A stretch of 64,000 nt of DNA from Phycisphaerales bacterium (GCA_009691705.1 SIAR01000002.1:1-64000), one strand, 5' to 3'; counted from the stretch's first letter, positions 52,722-63,753 are shown. The notes: generated from the letters alone by a model not told the origin. Translations and numbers: made by a program.

Positions 52722-55700
52722 TGAGGGGTCGGCCGTAGCCGCCGCCGCCGGGGGTTTCGATTTCGAACGCATCGTCCGCCTGCAGTGAGAGCGCGACAAT
52801 ACCGGCAACGCTTTCGATGGTGCCGTCTGCGCGGATCACGCACTGTGTTGCACACTTTCCGGGAGAACCGCCGGCGAGTCCATATGGAACTTCGATGCGG
52901 TGCTGCGACAAGAACGAGAGTTCGACCGGTTTCAGAAAGCGAATGCGACGAATGAGTCCATCGCCGCCGCGCATCGCGCCAGCGCCACCGGATCCATGAC
53001 GAATCGCGAACCGTTCGAGCCGCACTGGATAGCGCCGCTCGAGTACCTCCGCGTCGGTGATTCGCGTGTTGCTGATGTGGGTGTGCACGCCGCTCTCACC
53101 GGCACGATCGATCGAACCGCCCGCGCCACCGGCAATCGTCTCGTAGAACCCAAACTGCGCATTGCCGAAGAGCAGGTTGTTGATTGTTCCCTGACTACAT
53201 GCCGCAAGATTGAAAGCGCGCCAGAGAAGATCGACCAGACGTTGACTCGTCTCGGTCTGACCGATCGCGCACGCTGGGCAGTCGTTTGGTGATCCAGAAA
53301 AGTCAGGGGAAAGAATCGTGCGGGGGGGAAGAATGATCTCAACTGGATCGAGCAATCCTTCGTTCATCGGAAAGGCGGGCCCGTTGCTTCCGAGGGTGAG
53401 TCCCACCAGAACGCGCATCGAATACATGATCGCGGCGCGCGTCACGGCGATTGGCGCGTTCAGGTTTCCATGGTGTTGGGGTGAGGTTGATGTGAAATCG
53501 ATGCTGAGGCGCGGAGGATCGAGCCGCCTTGTCATCGCGACCACGAGACGTGTGCCATCATCGAGTCGTTCTTCTATCTGCGCTATCTCGGCGGGCAACG
53601 CTGCAATTGCGCGTTCACTAGCCCGACGCGCCGAGGCGCGAAGTGCTGCGTAGGAGTCGCGCATGCATTCGACCCCACTCTGCGCAAACAGTGTGCGAAG
53701 TCGCTGGACCGCAAGCTCATTGGCGGCGACTTGCGCCCGCAGGTCGGCGAGGTTGTCATCCACCATCCGACTCGGCCACTGTCCGCTTCGCAATTGCCCT
53801 TCGAGTTGTTCAAAGTGTGCACAACCGCCAACGACGATGTGCAGTGGTTCGACGACCACGCCCTCTTGCGAAAGGGTCGTCGCGTGCGGGGGCATCGAAC
53901 CTGGACGCATCCCGCCGACCTCGGCGTGATGCGCTCGGTTTGCCGCAAATCCGATGAGCACTCCCTGTTCACTGTGCACTGGAGTGATGACTGTGAAGTC
54001 TGGGAGGTGCGATCCACCAAACCTTGGATGATTCACGGCGATGACATCACCCGGAGCGAACCGGCAGTGGGATTGCACGGCGCGCACGCAGGGACCAAGT
54101 GCTCCGAGGTGAATTGGAATGTGCGGGGCATTCACCACCAAGAACCCCTGCGCATCGAGGATTCCGCACGAGAAATCAAGCCGGTCTTTGATGTTGGGCG
54201 AGAGCGCCGTCCGGCGCAATTGTTCTCCCATATCACTGCCGATCGCACCAAGTTGCGCCGCAACGAGTTCGTAAGTCGGTGGCGCAATAGTGCGCTGCGC
54301 CACAGTTGAGTAATCACGCGTGAATACCAATGCGCCAGACGCGTGCGCTGTGATCTGCCATCCCAGTGGACAGTGAAAACTCGAATCGCTTCGCATGATC
54401 GCGCAGGGTGGATGTATGGGCGCAGTCGATTCGATCGGAGTCGTGGGTGCTGTTGCGCCTTCACGGCAGAGTTCAATCTGCACACGCATCCGCTCGACTT
54501 CGATGGCGCGGTCGGGTTGGGGGTCAAAGCCGTAGATCGCCCTGTAGTTCTGGATGAACCGCTGGCGAAGCACCGTTGCTGCATCGGCGCAACGATCGCC
54601 ATCGGCCCACGCAACCTCCAGGCTCTCTTCTTGTCCGACTGTGCGCATCATTACGACTCGGCGGGCGATCGTCGCACAGCTGCCGTCAACACCAAGTGCC
54701 GAGATCTCATCGCGGGCCTGCGATTCAAGTTGCGAGGCGTGTGCTGCGAACCGCGCCGCACATTGCTCGAGCGGTTCGAGAATGAGCCTAGAACAGTGGC
54801 GCGTGATTGGCGCGCGCGATATCCCACTTGCGCACAGGAGCCCCGCATCGGGAGGAAAAATCACCGTGCGCAGCGCCAATCGCTCGGCGACTGCGCAGGC
54901 GTGCAGTCCACCAGCGCCGCCATAACAAATGAGAGCATGACCGCTGGGATCAACGCCGCGACGAATCGTCACGGCGCGGATGGCGTTGGCCATGGCTTCA
55001 TCGGCGATTGCGATGAATGCTTCGAGCATCTCGGGCATCGAGCGAGTGCTGCCGCCCGAGGCGCAGATCGACCCGTGCAGTTCTAGGGCTCGTTCGTGTG
55101 CGCAGGCGGGTCGAATAGGAATCGGTAATCGATCTGCGTCGATGCGTCCAAGCAAGATGTTGGCATCAGTCAACGTCAAAGGACCACCTTGCCCATAGCA
55201 CGCGGGTCCTGGCGAAGCGCCCGCACTGTTGGGACCCACGCGCATCGCGTCGCCATCCCACCAGAGAATTGATCCTCCTCCGGCGGCAACACTCTCGACG
55301 GCAATCGAAGGTGATGCGATGGTTGTTGATCCAACGGTTGTCTCGTCGCGAATTTCTGGCTCACGCTCGACGCGCGCGACGTCAGCGCTCGTTCCTCCCA
55401 TGTCGAGAGTGACGCATGAATCGAATCCGCAGGCGCGGGCGATCGCCGCTGCACCAGCGACGCCGCCTGCCGGTCCAGAGAGCAAACTATCCCTAGGTTG
55501 AAACGAGGCTGCTGGAACGAGTCCGCCAACACTCGTCATCATCATGAGTTCTGCACCCGACGCATCGCGCTTGATCGCGGCAATGAAATCGCCAACGGGG
55601 CCGGAGAGGGCAGCGTCCACGACCGCCGCCCGCGCGCGTGGTTCGAATCGACTGGTTGATCCGCATTGATGTGAGGGCGAGACCCATGAAAATCCCTCCT

Positions 55701-56526
55701 CTCGCAGGATCGTTTCAACGCGCGACTCGTGGGCAGGGTTGCGACCGGCGTGCAAGAGCGCGATGGCAGCGGTTCGAGCACCGCCGGCGTGCAGCGCGCG
55801 CGCTTCGCTGCGTAGGTGTGATTCGTCAAGCTGCTCATGCTCACTGCCATCGGCGTTGCGGCGGGCACGAACGCCGCATGATTGCATTTCAAGTGGCGCC
55901 GCACGGGTAGGAGATCGCGCGAAGATGTCGCTGCGCCTCTGGTCGCCGATGCGCAAGATGTCTTGAAGGCCATCATTTACAAAGAGTGTCACATCGCTCA
56001 CATCCCCTTCCAGAAGTGCGTTGGTTCCACGGGTTGTGCCGATCGAAATGCGGCAGTCATCGAGCGGTAAGGGGTGGGGGCGATCGATCGCGAGGCGGGC
56101 GGCAAGAATCGGTGACTCGAAGGGAGCGATCAAGTCGACGATCGCACCGGTGGCGAGTTCAGTGAGGGCGAGCGCGGACGCGGGAGCGGCGAGTGTGATT
56201 GCGAGACATCCGTCTGAGCGCAATCGCGATTGGGCGATGAATCCAATGCGTACCGCACCTGAGGTGGTGTGTGGCAACTGCACGGCGAAGCCTCGAAAGA
56301 ACGAATCGGCAATTGCGGCGGATGGCGTCGCGGCAAGTGCGAGTGTGAGAGATGTATTTGTGGCTGACACGATCGAACCACGCAGCGCCGATGTGCTGAG
56401 CACCTTTGCCCGGCTCGTTTGCCCAGCGCTGTTTCGTGCGACGCAATCTGTGAAGGTGCCACCCGTGTCGACGCCAATCTCCCACGTGAAGTCGCGCTGC
56501 GATTGTTTGGGGGTCTCAGGAACCAT
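52696..56526 (-). CDS. Fused hydantoinase A/B protein (5-oxoprolinase-like)
   Basis: 1276 residues, combining HyuA and HyuB in one chain as in eukaryotic 5-oxoprolinase (about 1288). The HyuA half begins [15 protein letters not shown] (phosphate-binding loop) and has [39 protein letters not shown] and [17 protein letters not shown]. The HyuB half starts near residue 745 ([20 protein letters not shown]) and contains [35 protein letters not shown] and [12 protein letters not shown] at the end. It hydrolyses 5-oxoproline or hydantoin with ATP; the substrate is not decided by sequence. It starts with ATG at 56526, divergent from waaA. Confidence 0.9.
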   Translation of the reverse strand: MVPETPKQSQRDFTWEIGVDTGGTFTDCVARNSAGQTSRAKVLSTSALRGSIVSATNTSLTLALAATPSAAIADSFFRGFAVQLPHTTSGAVRIGFIAQSRLRSDGCLAITLAAPASALALTELATGAIVDLIAPFESPILAARLAIDRPHPLPLDDCRISIGTTRGTNALLEGDVSDVTLFVNDGLQDILRIGDQRRSDIFARSPTRAAPLEMQSCGVRARRNADGSEHEQLDESHLRSEARALHAGGARTAAIALLHAGRNPAHESRVETILREEGFSWVSPSHQCGSTSRFEPRARAAVVDAALSGPVGDFIAAIKRDASGAELMMMTSVGGLVPAASFQPRDSLLSGPAGGVAGAAAIARACGFDSCVTLDMGGTSADVARVEREPEIRDETTVGSTTIASPSIAVESVAAGGGSILWWDGDAMRVGPNSAGASPGPACYGQGGPLTLTDANILLGRIDADRLPIPIRPACAHERALELHGSICASGGSTRSMPEMLEAFIAIADEAMANAIRAVTIRRGVDPSGHALICYGGAGGLHACAVAERLALRTVIFPPDAGLLCASGISRAPITRHCSRLILEPLEQCAARFAAHASQLESQARDEISALGVDGSCATIARRVVMMRTVGQEESLEVAWADGDRCADAATVLRQRFIQNYRAIYGFDPQPDRAIEVERMRVQIELCREGATAPTTPIESTAPIHPPCAIMRSDSSFHCPLGWQITAHASGALVFTRDYSTVAQRTIAPPTYELVAAQLGAIGSDMGEQLRRTALSPNIKDRLDFSCGILDAQGFLVVNAPHIPIHLGALGPCVRAVQSHCRFAPGDVIAVNHPRFGGSHLPDFTVITPVHSEQGVLIGFAANRAHHAEVGGMRPGSMPPHATTLSQEGVVVEPLHIVVGGCAHFEQLEGQLRSGQWPSRMVDDNLADLRAQVAANELAVQRLRTLFAQSGVECMRDSYAALRASARRASERAIAALPAEIAQIEERLDDGTRLVVAMTRRLDPPRLSIDFTSTSPQHHGNLNAPIAVTRAAIMYSMRVLVGLTLGSNGPAFPMNEGLLDPVEIILPPRTILSPDFSGSPNDCPACAIGQTETSQRLVDLLWRAFNLAACSQGTINNLLFGNAQFGFYETIAGGAGGSIDRAGESGVHTHISNTRITDAEVLERRYPVRLERFAIRHGSGGAGAMRGGDGLIRRIRFLKPVELSFLSQHRIEVPYGLAGGSPGKCATQCVIRADGTIESVAGIVALSLQADDAFEIETPGGGGYGRPLITAQTADV

Positions 56527-56663
56527 GATCGTCGAGTGAGATTATCGGTGGCCCGCTGTGGGTGCGCCTGGCATCGGGCGAACGAACTGGGAACTTGGCT
56601 GATGGATTCGACTCAGTGATGTCAACTGCCTCATTCAATGCGCTCGTATAGCCTCGCAACTCT

Positions 56664-57938
56664 ATGGGTTTCGTGGTCGATCTTGCCTACATCGTTGCAG
56701 CGCTCGTGACCCTTCCGATTTGGCTCATTTCATTGGCCAAAAGCGGCAAATTGCGCACAGATTGGTCCGCCCGTCTCGGCGTTGCGCTGCCATCGTTGCC
56801 AGCGAGTCGCACGCTGGCGGGTCCACGCATCCTGATCCATGCCGTCTCAGTTGGAGAGGTAAATGCCATTCGCCATCTCGTGAACCAACTCGCTGATGGC
56901 CCCTTGAAGGCGCAGGTGATAATCAGCGTGACGACCAATACTGGGATCGTCCGCGCGACAACACTGTATGGATCTCGTCATACGGTGGTGCGCTTTCCAT
57001 TTGACCTTTCCTGGAGTATGCGGCGGTTTCTAACTGCGGTGCAACCAGATCTTGTGCTTTTGATGGAACTAGAACTCTGGCCGAACTTCACACGTCTGTG
57101 TGAGACGCGCGCGATTCAGGTGGCGGTCATCAACGGGCGACTGAGCGCGCGCAGCTTTGCCCGATCGAAGCGCGTAAGGTGGTTGCTCTCACCAATGTTT
57201 CGCCGGCTGGCACATGTCTGCGCGCAAGACGACACCTATGCGCAGCGATTCGCCCAGATGGGTGTGCCACAAAGGAGAATCTCAGTGACTGGCACAATGA
57301 AGTGGGACACCGCAGATATTGCGGACGAAGTCGAGGGCAGCGACGCACTGGCTCGTGCCATGGGAATCGATCGAAGCAAATCGCTCGTTGTGGCTGGATC
57401 GACTGCACCTTCAGAAGAGGCGTTGATCGATGCCGCCATGCCGGCGGGGGTGCAATTGCTGTGCGCTCCGCGAAAACCCGAGTGGTTTGGGCAGGCCGCC
57501 CGCGCCCTTGCAGGGTGCGTTCGGCGCAGTGAGGGAGGGCAGGGCAGTGCCACAGGACGCTTCCTGCTCGACACCATCGGTGAACTGCGCATGGCGTATG
57601 CGCTCGCTGATGTGGTGGTCATTGGCCGCACATTTGGCGTGCTGCATGGTTCGGACATGATGGAGCCCGCCGCTCTTGGAAAGGTGGTGGTCGTCGGTCC
57701 GCGCGTCGACGACTTTCAATCGACTGCGGATGCTCTGCTCGCCGCCGGTGGTCTTGTGCAGACTTCAGCGGATGGACTCTCCGCCACACTCGCCCAACTA
57801 TTGGCATCGCCCGATCGCCGTCGAACCATCGCCACGGCGGCACGCGAAGTTGTGAAACGTGAGCAGGGGGCGTCGGCGGCGCATGCGCAGTTGGCGCAGC
57901 GACTGCTCACGGCGGGGTGTGACCACTTGCGGCGATAG
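56664..57938 (+). CDS. waaA: 3-deoxy-D-manno-octulosonic acid transferase
   Basis: 424-residue membrane-anchored glycosyltransferase (GT30) adding Kdo to lipid A, evidence for an LPS-containing outer membrane. An N-terminal anchor (about 5-25) leads to RILIHAVSVGEVNAIRHLV (the conserved Glu), LLMELELWPNFTRLC, VINGRLSARSFAR and ISVTGTMKWD. Family blocks AGSTAPSEE and GVLHGSDMMEPAALGKVVVV occur in the C-terminal half. A weak TATAGC lies upstream. It starts a waaA-thiL-tsaE unit (12-nt gap to thiL). Confidence 0.94.
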   Translation: MGFVVDLAYIVAALVTLPIWLISLAKSGKLRTDWSARLGVALPSLPASRTLAGPRILIHAVSVGEVNAIRHLVNQLADGPLKAQVIISVTTNTGIVRATTLYGSRHTVVRFPFDLSWSMRRFLTAVQPDLVLLMELELWPNFTRLCETRAIQVAVINGRLSARSFARSKRVRWLLSPMFRRLAHVCAQDDTYAQRFAQMGVPQRRISVTGTMKWDTADIADEVEGSDALARAMGIDRSKSLVVAGSTAPSEEALIDAAMPAGVQLLCAPRKPEWFGQAARALAGCVRRSEGGQGSATGRFLLDTIGELRMAYALADVVVIGRTFGVLHGSDMMEPAALGKVVVVGPRVDDFQSTADALLAAGGLVQTSADGLSATLAQLLASPDRRRTIATAAREVVKREQGASAAHAQLAQRLLTAGCDHLRR

Positions 57939-57950
57939 GATCGCGCCACG

Positions 57951-58886
57951 ATGGCACCACTCGATGAAGAAGAGATTCTCACTGCAGTCGCTGCGCAGAA
58001 CAATCGTTTGCCGTCCACAGTATTGATCGCTCCTGGCGATGACATGGCGCTGCTCGAATTGCCTTCGCGGCGACTATTGAGCGCGGTCGATCAGGTTGTC
58101 GTTGGAGTGCACGTCTTAGCAACAACTCCGCTCGAACTCATCGCGCGCAAGGCGGTAGCGCGCAATATCAGTGATGTTGCGGCGATGGGGGGGCTGCCAG
58201 TTGCACTGCTCGCGTGCGCCACGCTGCCACGAGGAATGAGCCAAGAATCTGCAGCAGAATTGCTTGATTCTGTGCGCCGCTGGGGCGAGGACTTTGGATC
58301 GCCACTCATCGGAGGTGACACAACAATCCATGCCGACGCCAGCGCCCCGCTCGTACTTTCAATCACAGTTCTTGCGACTACCCGAGCAGATGGAGTAGTG
58401 CTTACGCGCAGCGGCGCACAGGTTGGCGACCAGTTAATCATCAGCGGTCCACTAGGAGGATCGTTTGGCGAAGATGGGCTTGGACGACATCTCACATTCA
58501 CGCCGCGCGTGCCAGAGGCGCAAGAATTGATCGATGCACTCGGGAGCAACGTGCATGCGCTGATTGATCTGAGCGATGGGCTCGGGGTGGACTGCACCCG
58601 CATGATGCGCGCCTCATCGCAGAGTTGCGGCACTCTGCTGCAGGCCCACCTCATTGCTGAACAGATTCCATGCAACTGCGGTGTAACTCTGCGCGGCGCG
58701 CTCGCGGACGGCGAAGACTATGAGTTGCTCGCTGCGATCGGCTCGAATGCGGCAGCCCCCGCGGGGTTTTCGGTGATTGGCCGCGTTGTTGCCCGCCCAG
58801 TCGGCGACACACGCCCGACACTTGTACTCATCGGCGATGAGTGCGAGGATGCTTCGCAGTGTGGATGGACCCATGGCAGCGCGTGA
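57951..58886 (+). CDS. thiL: Thiamine-monophosphate kinase
   Basis: 311-residue AIR-synthetase-fold kinase making thiamine diphosphate from thiamine monophosphate and ATP. IAPGDDMALLELPSRR and SAVDQVVVGVHV are the N-terminal metal-binding blocks. ARNISDVAAMGGLPVALL, GDTTIHADASAPLVLSIT, ISGPLGGSFGEDGLG and ALIDLSDGLGVDC follow in the family order. It overlaps tsaE by 14 nt. No other thiamine gene is near. Confidence 0.95.
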   Translation: MAPLDEEEILTAVAAQNNRLPSTVLIAPGDDMALLELPSRRLLSAVDQVVVGVHVLATTPLELIARKAVARNISDVAAMGGLPVALLACATLPRGMSQESAAELLDSVRRWGEDFGSPLIGGDTTIHADASAPLVLSITVLATTRADGVVLTRSGAQVGDQLIISGPLGGSFGEDGLGRHLTFTPRVPEAQELIDALGSNVHALIDLSDGLGVDCTRMMRASSQSCGTLLQAHLIAEQIPCNCGVTLRGALADGEDYELLAAIGSNAAAPAGFSVIGRVVARPVGDTRPTLVLIGDECEDASQCGWTHGSA

Positions 58887-59307
58887 GCTCAGTGATGAAA
58901 CGGCGACCGAACGCGCTGGCGAAGAACTCGCGCTCGTGCTGCGGGCGGGCGATTGCATAGCACTCAACGGCGAACTCGGGGCGGGAAAGACCACATTCGT
59001 TCGTGGGATCGCCCGGGGCCTTGCCATTGATTCGCAACTCGTGGCGAGTCCGACATTCGTGACGATGCAAACGTATGAGGGTGGACGACTACCGCTCATG
59101 CACATCGATCTCTGGCGGGTGCGTGCCAGCGACGACCTCGAGACGATTGGTTGGGACGAACTGCTTGCCACGGCCCGTGGCGTGATCGTCGTTGAGTGGG
59201 CAAGTCGCATTCCAACTGCGCTGCCAGCGAAACGGATCGACGTGCGAATCGAATTCATCGGCGCGCATCGAACGATCGAAATCGTAGACCGTCGCTACGA
59301 CTGCTGA
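58873..59307 (+). CDS. tsaE: tRNA threonylcarbamoyladenosine biosynthesis ATPase TsaE
   Basis: 144-residue ATPase needed with TsaB and TsaD for t6A modification of tRNA. Walker A is in LNGELGAGKTTFVRGIARGL, followed by LVASPTFVTMQTYEG and MHIDLWRVRASDDLETIGWD, then VIVVEWASRIPTALP. The ATG at 58873 gives the usual N-terminus (LSDETATERAGEELA); it lies within the thiL end. An in-frame ATG at 58849 is possible. The last 13 nt overlap the convergent fur-like gene. Confidence 0.93.
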   Translation: MAARELSDETATERAGEELALVLRAGDCIALNGELGAGKTTFVRGIARGLAIDSQLVASPTFVTMQTYEGGRLPLMHIDLWRVRASDDLETIGWDELLATARGVIVVEWASRIPTALPAKRIDVRIEFIGAHRTIEIVDRRYDC

Positions 59308-59771
59308 GCTTCGGGACTCACTGCATAAATCTGAAAGCGATGCCCGATGGGAGCCCATCCAAGTTGTTTGCAGATTCGGTCGCGCAGCGCTGTCAACTCG
59401 GCGCTCTGAAACTCGACGAGCCGTCCTGTCTTCATACACACCATGTGATCGCGCGGCTCCTTGCCGTAAATCAATTGGTAATGCGCTTGCTTCGAATCGA
59501 AGAGCGCTTGCACGATGATTCCAGCATCCTGCAAAAGTCTGATTGTTCGATAGGTCGTCGCCTTCGAAACGCGATGACCCCGCCGCCGCAATTCAAGAAG
59601 CAACTCTTCAGCTTCGAAGAGTCCATCGCGGGCGATGATCGCATCGAGCACGTCCGCCCGTTCAATGGTGTACTTCAATCCCTTGGATTTGAGGAAGCGG
59701 CGAAAGACAGAACAGAGCGGCGCGGTCGGTTGCTTCTTGGGAGGGTCGCTGATTGGATTCTTGAGAGCCAT
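59295..59771 (-). CDS. Fur-family metal- or peroxide-responsive regulator
   Basis: 158-residue winged-helix repressor. The DNA-binding helix region reads RRRGHRVSKATTYRTIRLLQDAG, with FRRFLKSKGLKYTIERADVL before it. The metal region has HYQLIYGKEPRDHMVCMKTG. The second Cys of the usual CxxC zinc site is absent (CMKTG), and no later CxxC pair is visible, so the structural zinc of typical Fur is probably missing. AT-rich sequence TATATTAT stands about 30 nt upstream of the ATG and could carry the promoter and an operator. Targets are unknown. It ends inside tsaE. Confidence 0.85.
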   Translation of the reverse strand: MALKNPISDPPKKQPTAPLCSVFRRFLKSKGLKYTIERADVLDAIIARDGLFEAEELLLELRRRGHRVSKATTYRTIRLLQDAGIIVQALFDSKQAHYQLIYGKEPRDHMVCMKTGRLVEFQSAELTALRDRICKQLGWAPIGHRFQIYAVSPEAQQS

Positions 59772-59861
59772 GTGGTTTTGACTGAAAGTCCGATAATATA
59801 TGTTCTGTTAAATCACGCATACGCCTACGAATGACGGTGAAATCAGAGATTCTACACGCCG

Positions 59862-62462
59862 CTACTCGGTTGCGCCCCGCGCTTGGGCGAGCATGAGTGC
59901 GATCTCACGCGCAGCGGTCTCTTTCTTGATGCTCACCGCAATCTCATGGGCGATCTCGAGTGACTTGACTGCTCCAGCGCGGTCGCCCTGCGCTAACAGC
60001 GCTTCGCCCTGAACCTGTTTGACGATCAACTCGAGGTCGACCGGGACTTTGGGATGGTCACTGCCTAGCGCCTCGTTGATCAGCTCAAGCGCGTTGGCTA
60101 AAGATCCGAGTCTGCGCTCGGCCTGAGCGCCTTGTATGTCGGAACGAATTGTCATTGGATGGCGCGCTCCGACGGTTTCACGCAGAGCCGCCGACGCTTC
60201 GTTTGAGAGTGTTTGCGCTTCGGTAAACCGTTCGCGGTCTAAGTAGTAGCCCACCAGCGTGGTGATCGAGGTCAGCGTTGACAGTGACTTGTCTCCGAGC
60301 GACTTGCGCATGCGCACCACGACACTAACGAGCAAAGGTTCTGCTTCCTCGAACTTGCGTTGTCTTTCGAGTGCGAGGGCGAGGTTTGCGAGGGTGACAA
60401 GCGTGTAGGTGTGTTGACTTCCGTACTTCGCTTCGAAGCGACTCAAATTTGATCTGTAAATCACTTCGGCCTCGGCGAGTCGATCTGAGTCGCGCAGAAT
60501 TGCCGCTCGGTTGTTTTGAGCGATGAGCGTGAGGTAGTGATCTGCGCCAAGAATGCGCGTCATGTCTTCAATCAGTTCACGCAGTTGTGGCTCGCTGACC
60601 TTCGCTTCACCCAACGCTTTCAACACAACGAGGTAATTGTTCCGCGCAATGAGCGTGTCGGTCGAGTCCTTGCCAACGAGTGCCGTTCGTCGAGCGATGA
60701 CATCCTCGAATGTCGCCCGCGCCGCTGGGAAGTCGCCAAGCCTTCGTTGAAGTTCGCCAAGAAAGTTGAGTGACTGCAGGGTGCTGTCGTCGTCGGCTCC
60801 CAGAACGATGCGCTTGCGTGCCACAACATCGGTGTACAAGGCGAGCGCTTCTTGGGGACGGTCCTGCTCTTCACGCAACCACGCGATGTTGTGGAGTGAC
60901 TTCAGCGTTCGGAGGTCATTCTCTCCGAGCAGCGCTCGTCTGCGGGCGAACACATGCTCGAGCAACGGCGCTGCTTCATCCGTGCGATTAACCAGCATCA
61001 AGGCATTGCCGAGGTCATTGTGGGCACTCAACAACTCGAGATCGTCCGCCTCGTAAAGTTTGCCCAAGAGGTTGGATCGAGCCTCGAAGTGCTTTAGCGC
61101 AACTGGGTAATCGCCAAGCGCTCGATAGGCAGCGCCCGCCGTGCGATGCGCATCTGCGGCGAGTTCAGGATCGTCCGCGAAGCGGGTCTCGATTGATCCC
61201 ATCGACTTGTCGAAAATCATTCGAACGAGTCGGGTGTCCATCCCCTTGGCGATGTCTGGTGTCACTGCACCCAACATGTCGTTGTTGAATTCATGCAGTC
61301 GCTCAGCGCGCGCGAGTTGTCGGCGGGCTTCTAAAAGCCCGTAGGTCATCGCAATCACGCCGCCCGCAATGGCGAGGCAAATCATCGCGGCCGCTGCGAT
61401 TCCGACGCGATGACGGCGCGCGAACTTGCGCAGGCGCAGCGCCGTTGAAGCTGGTTGCGCAATCACAGGTTCGAAAGCGAGCCAACGCGCGAGATCGTCT
61501 GAGAGAGCATCGCATGTTCCGTAGCGGTTGCGTGGATCTTTCTCGAGACAGCGCAAGACGACAGCGTCGAGCTCTCCGCGAATCTTCTGCAGCAGCTTTC
61601 GCGAATCGAGTTGTCTCACCGCCGAATGTTGCGTTGCTTGGGCACTCTCGACTGCCATCAACTGTTGGAATCGTTCGCTTGGAGCATCTGGTTCCAACTC
61701 GCGAATCAGTCGCTGCGCCTCGATAGTTCCCGCAGCCCGCAGCTCGCGTGAGTCAAATGGCTGCAGGCCACAGAGCAGTTGGTAGATGGTGACGCCAAGT
61801 GAGTAAATGTCGGCGCGCGTGTCGAGTTGCCGGGTGCCCTTGAGTTGCTCAGGCGCCATGTACTCAAGTGTGCCCACGGGTCCTAGCGCCTCTCCCGCTA
61901 GCGTCTGCAAGGCATCAGGATCATCGGCGAGCTGCGCCACTCCAAAGTCAATGACCTTGACCACGGGCAGTCCGTCGACCTCGCGCACGAGAATGTTTGC
62001 CGACTTAAGGTCGAGGTGGATGATTCCCTTGGTGTGGGCGTGTTGCACCGCAGCGCATACTTGTCGAGCGAGAGCGAGTCGCGCTTCGATCGAAAGTCGG
62101 TTCCCGTCACACCAATCGAGTAACGGCTCGCCAGTGACCAACTCCATAACGAAGTAGAGACTTCCATCGGTCGCTTCACCCGCATCAAAGACATGGGCGA
62201 TTCCAGGATGATCCATCCGCGCCAGCAGTCGGCGCTCTGCCTCGAAACGGTGGCGCAGGCGCGGTCCTGCAATGACAGTGCGCATCACCTTCACGGCAAC
62301 CTGTCGTTGCAGCGGTTCGCTTTGCTCGCAGAGCCAGACTGCTCCAAACCCCCCCGCTCCAAGCAGCCGAATCACTCGCAATCCAGGGAGCAGCGGCGGT
62401 TTGGGGGCGGTGGGCGCTGGATCGTTGGTTTTCCAGAGGTTGTGGCTGTGATCGATGGTCAT
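59862..62462 (-). CDS. Membrane Ser/Thr protein kinase with C-terminal TPR region
   Basis: 866-residue PknB-type kinase. P-loop LLGAGGFGAVW (33-43), VAVKVM with Lys58, IIHLDLKSANIL (149-157; the Arg of HRD is Leu, a non-RD kinase), VIDFGVAQ (Asp172) and YMAPEQLKGTRQLD. One membrane helix lies near 350-375 (IAAAAMICLAIAGGVIAM). The extracytoplasmic part is a string of TPR repeats of about 42 residues (LHNIAWLREEQDRPQEALAL, NFLGELQRRLGDFPAARATF and more). The ATG overlaps the lysC stop as ATGA, so kinase and aspartokinase are co-translated. The ligand is unknown. Confidence 0.92.
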   Translation of the reverse strand: MTIDHSHNLWKTNDPAPTAPKPPLLPGLRVIRLLGAGGFGAVWLCEQSEPLQRQVAVKVMRTVIAGPRLRHRFEAERRLLARMDHPGIAHVFDAGEATDGSLYFVMELVTGEPLLDWCDGNRLSIEARLALARQVCAAVQHAHTKGIIHLDLKSANILVREVDGLPVVKVIDFGVAQLADDPDALQTLAGEALGPVGTLEYMAPEQLKGTRQLDTRADIYSLGVTIYQLLCGLQPFDSRELRAAGTIEAQRLIRELEPDAPSERFQQLMAVESAQATQHSAVRQLDSRKLLQKIRGELDAVVLRCLEKDPRNRYGTCDALSDDLARWLAFEPVIAQPASTALRLRKFARRHRVGIAAAAMICLAIAGGVIAMTYGLLEARRQLARAERLHEFNNDMLGAVTPDIAKGMDTRLVRMIFDKSMGSIETRFADDPELAADAHRTAGAAYRALGDYPVALKHFEARSNLLGKLYEADDLELLSAHNDLGNALMLVNRTDEAAPLLEHVFARRRALLGENDLRTLKSLHNIAWLREEQDRPQEALALYTDVVARKRIVLGADDDSTLQSLNFLGELQRRLGDFPAARATFEDVIARRTALVGKDSTDTLIARNNYLVVLKALGEAKVSEPQLRELIEDMTRILGADHYLTLIAQNNRAAILRDSDRLAEAEVIYRSNLSRFEAKYGSQHTYTLVTLANLALALERQRKFEEAEPLLVSVVVRMRKSLGDKSLSTLTSITTLVGYYLDRERFTEAQTLSNEASAALRETVGARHPMTIRSDIQGAQAERRLGSLANALELINEALGSDHPKVPVDLELIVKQVQGEALLAQGDRAGAVKSLEIAHEIAVSIKKETAAREIALMLAQARGATE

Positions 62463-63727
62463 ACGCGGGATGAATCTATCTGCATCGCGATGGTCGCATT
62501 GCTTCCAAGGCCGAGTCCAAATGCCGAATGCACGCTCTCAAGTGCCCGCTGTCCACTCGCGGTGTCGATGATGCAACTGATCTTTATCTCGCTGGTTGTG
62601 ATGTTGTGAATAGTTATGCCGACTTCGCCCAGGGCGCGAAACATTCGGCTCGCGACCCCGGCGTGCATTCTCATGCCGACTCCGACAACCGACACCTTCG
62701 CGAGCCCGACATCAATCGACATCTCGCCTTCATTCAATTCGACGAGGGTTTTCGTAACGATCTGCTTCGCATCGGCAAGGTCGGCGTGTTCAACGGTGAA
62801 CGCAATCATCGTCGCTGAGCCTTGCTCAGTCTGCATGATGTCATCCACCACGATGTTCGCACTCGCAAGCGCAGTAAAGAGTTTGCCCTGAAGACCAACC
62901 GTGTTCTTGATCTGTCGAATACTCACCCGACCAAGTTCTTCTTTGAGCGCACAACCGACGACTGCAAGTTCTTCCATATTTGGATTCTCCCGCGAGATCA
63001 TTGTTCCTTGATCTGGCTTTTGACTATGACGAACATGAATCGGAACACCGTACTTTTCGCCGAAGAGCACGGCGCGGGCGTGCATCACCCCCGCGCCAAG
63101 CGTCGCGAGTTCTAGCATCTCTTCATATGAAATCCGCGGCAGCTTGACTGCGCTGCGTACCAACCGTGGGTCTGCGGTGTAGACGCCATCGACATCGGTG
63201 AATATCTCGCAGTATCCCCCCGCTTCTGTAACCCGCAGCGCCGCAGCGATTGCGACCGCTGTGGTGTCGCTTCCACCGCGACCGAGTGTTGTGATTTCAC
63301 CATCATCGCTAGTGCCTTGAAAGCCTGCCACCACTGGAATCTCGCCACGCGAGAGAAGTCGCTCGAGGCGCCCACATTCGATGCGGGTGATTCGCGCCCG
63401 ACCATGCACGCCATCGGTGCGAAGTCCAGCTTGCCCACCGGTGAGACTGCTTGCTGGGCATCCAAGTTCGCGCAGTGCCATGGCGAGCAAACCAACGGTG
63501 ACCTGCTCACCCGTGGCGAGCAACATGTCGAGTTCACGACGGTCGGGCAGTGGTGAAACTTGTTCGGCGAGGGCGATCAATTCATCGGTCGTTTTTCCCA
63601 TCGCACTCGCGACCACAACGACATCAAACCCGCAGGCGCGGGCATCTGCAACACGCTGAGCAGCCCGACGAATGCGCGGCGCATCAGAAATACTAGAACC
63701 ACCGAATTTTTGCACGATAACGGGCAT
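62459..63727 (-). CDS. lysC: Aspartate kinase
   Basis: 422-residue monofunctional aspartokinase, first step to lysine, threonine and methionine. VQKFGGSSISD at the N-terminus, VVASAMGKTTDELI, ATGEQVTVGLLAMAL, TLGRGGSDTTAVAIAAAL and CEIFTDVDGVYTADPR mark the kinase domain; two ACT domains (about 265-415) suggest feedback control by lysine or threonine. ATG at 63727 has AGGA 8 nt upstream; an ATG at 63736 is 3 codons earlier. It follows typA by 26 nt and overlaps the kinase gene by 4 nt. lysA is separate at 16542. Confidence 0.95.
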   Translation of the reverse strand: MPVIVQKFGGSSISDAPRIRRAAQRVADARACGFDVVVVASAMGKTTDELIALAEQVSPLPDRRELDMLLATGEQVTVGLLAMALRELGCPASSLTGGQAGLRTDGVHGRARITRIECGRLERLLSRGEIPVVAGFQGTSDDGEITTLGRGGSDTTAVAIAAALRVTEAGGYCEIFTDVDGVYTADPRLVRSAVKLPRISYEEMLELATLGAGVMHARAVLFGEKYGVPIHVRHSQKPDQGTMISRENPNMEELAVVGCALKEELGRVSIRQIKNTVGLQGKLFTALASANIVVDDIMQTEQGSATMIAFTVEHADLADAKQIVTKTLVELNEGEMSIDVGLAKVSVVGVGMRMHAGVASRMFRALGEVGITIHNITTSEIKISCIIDTASGQRALESVHSAFGLGLGSNATIAMQIDSSRV

Positions 63728-63753
63728 GAGCGCCATCCTATGGCGGGTCGCGC

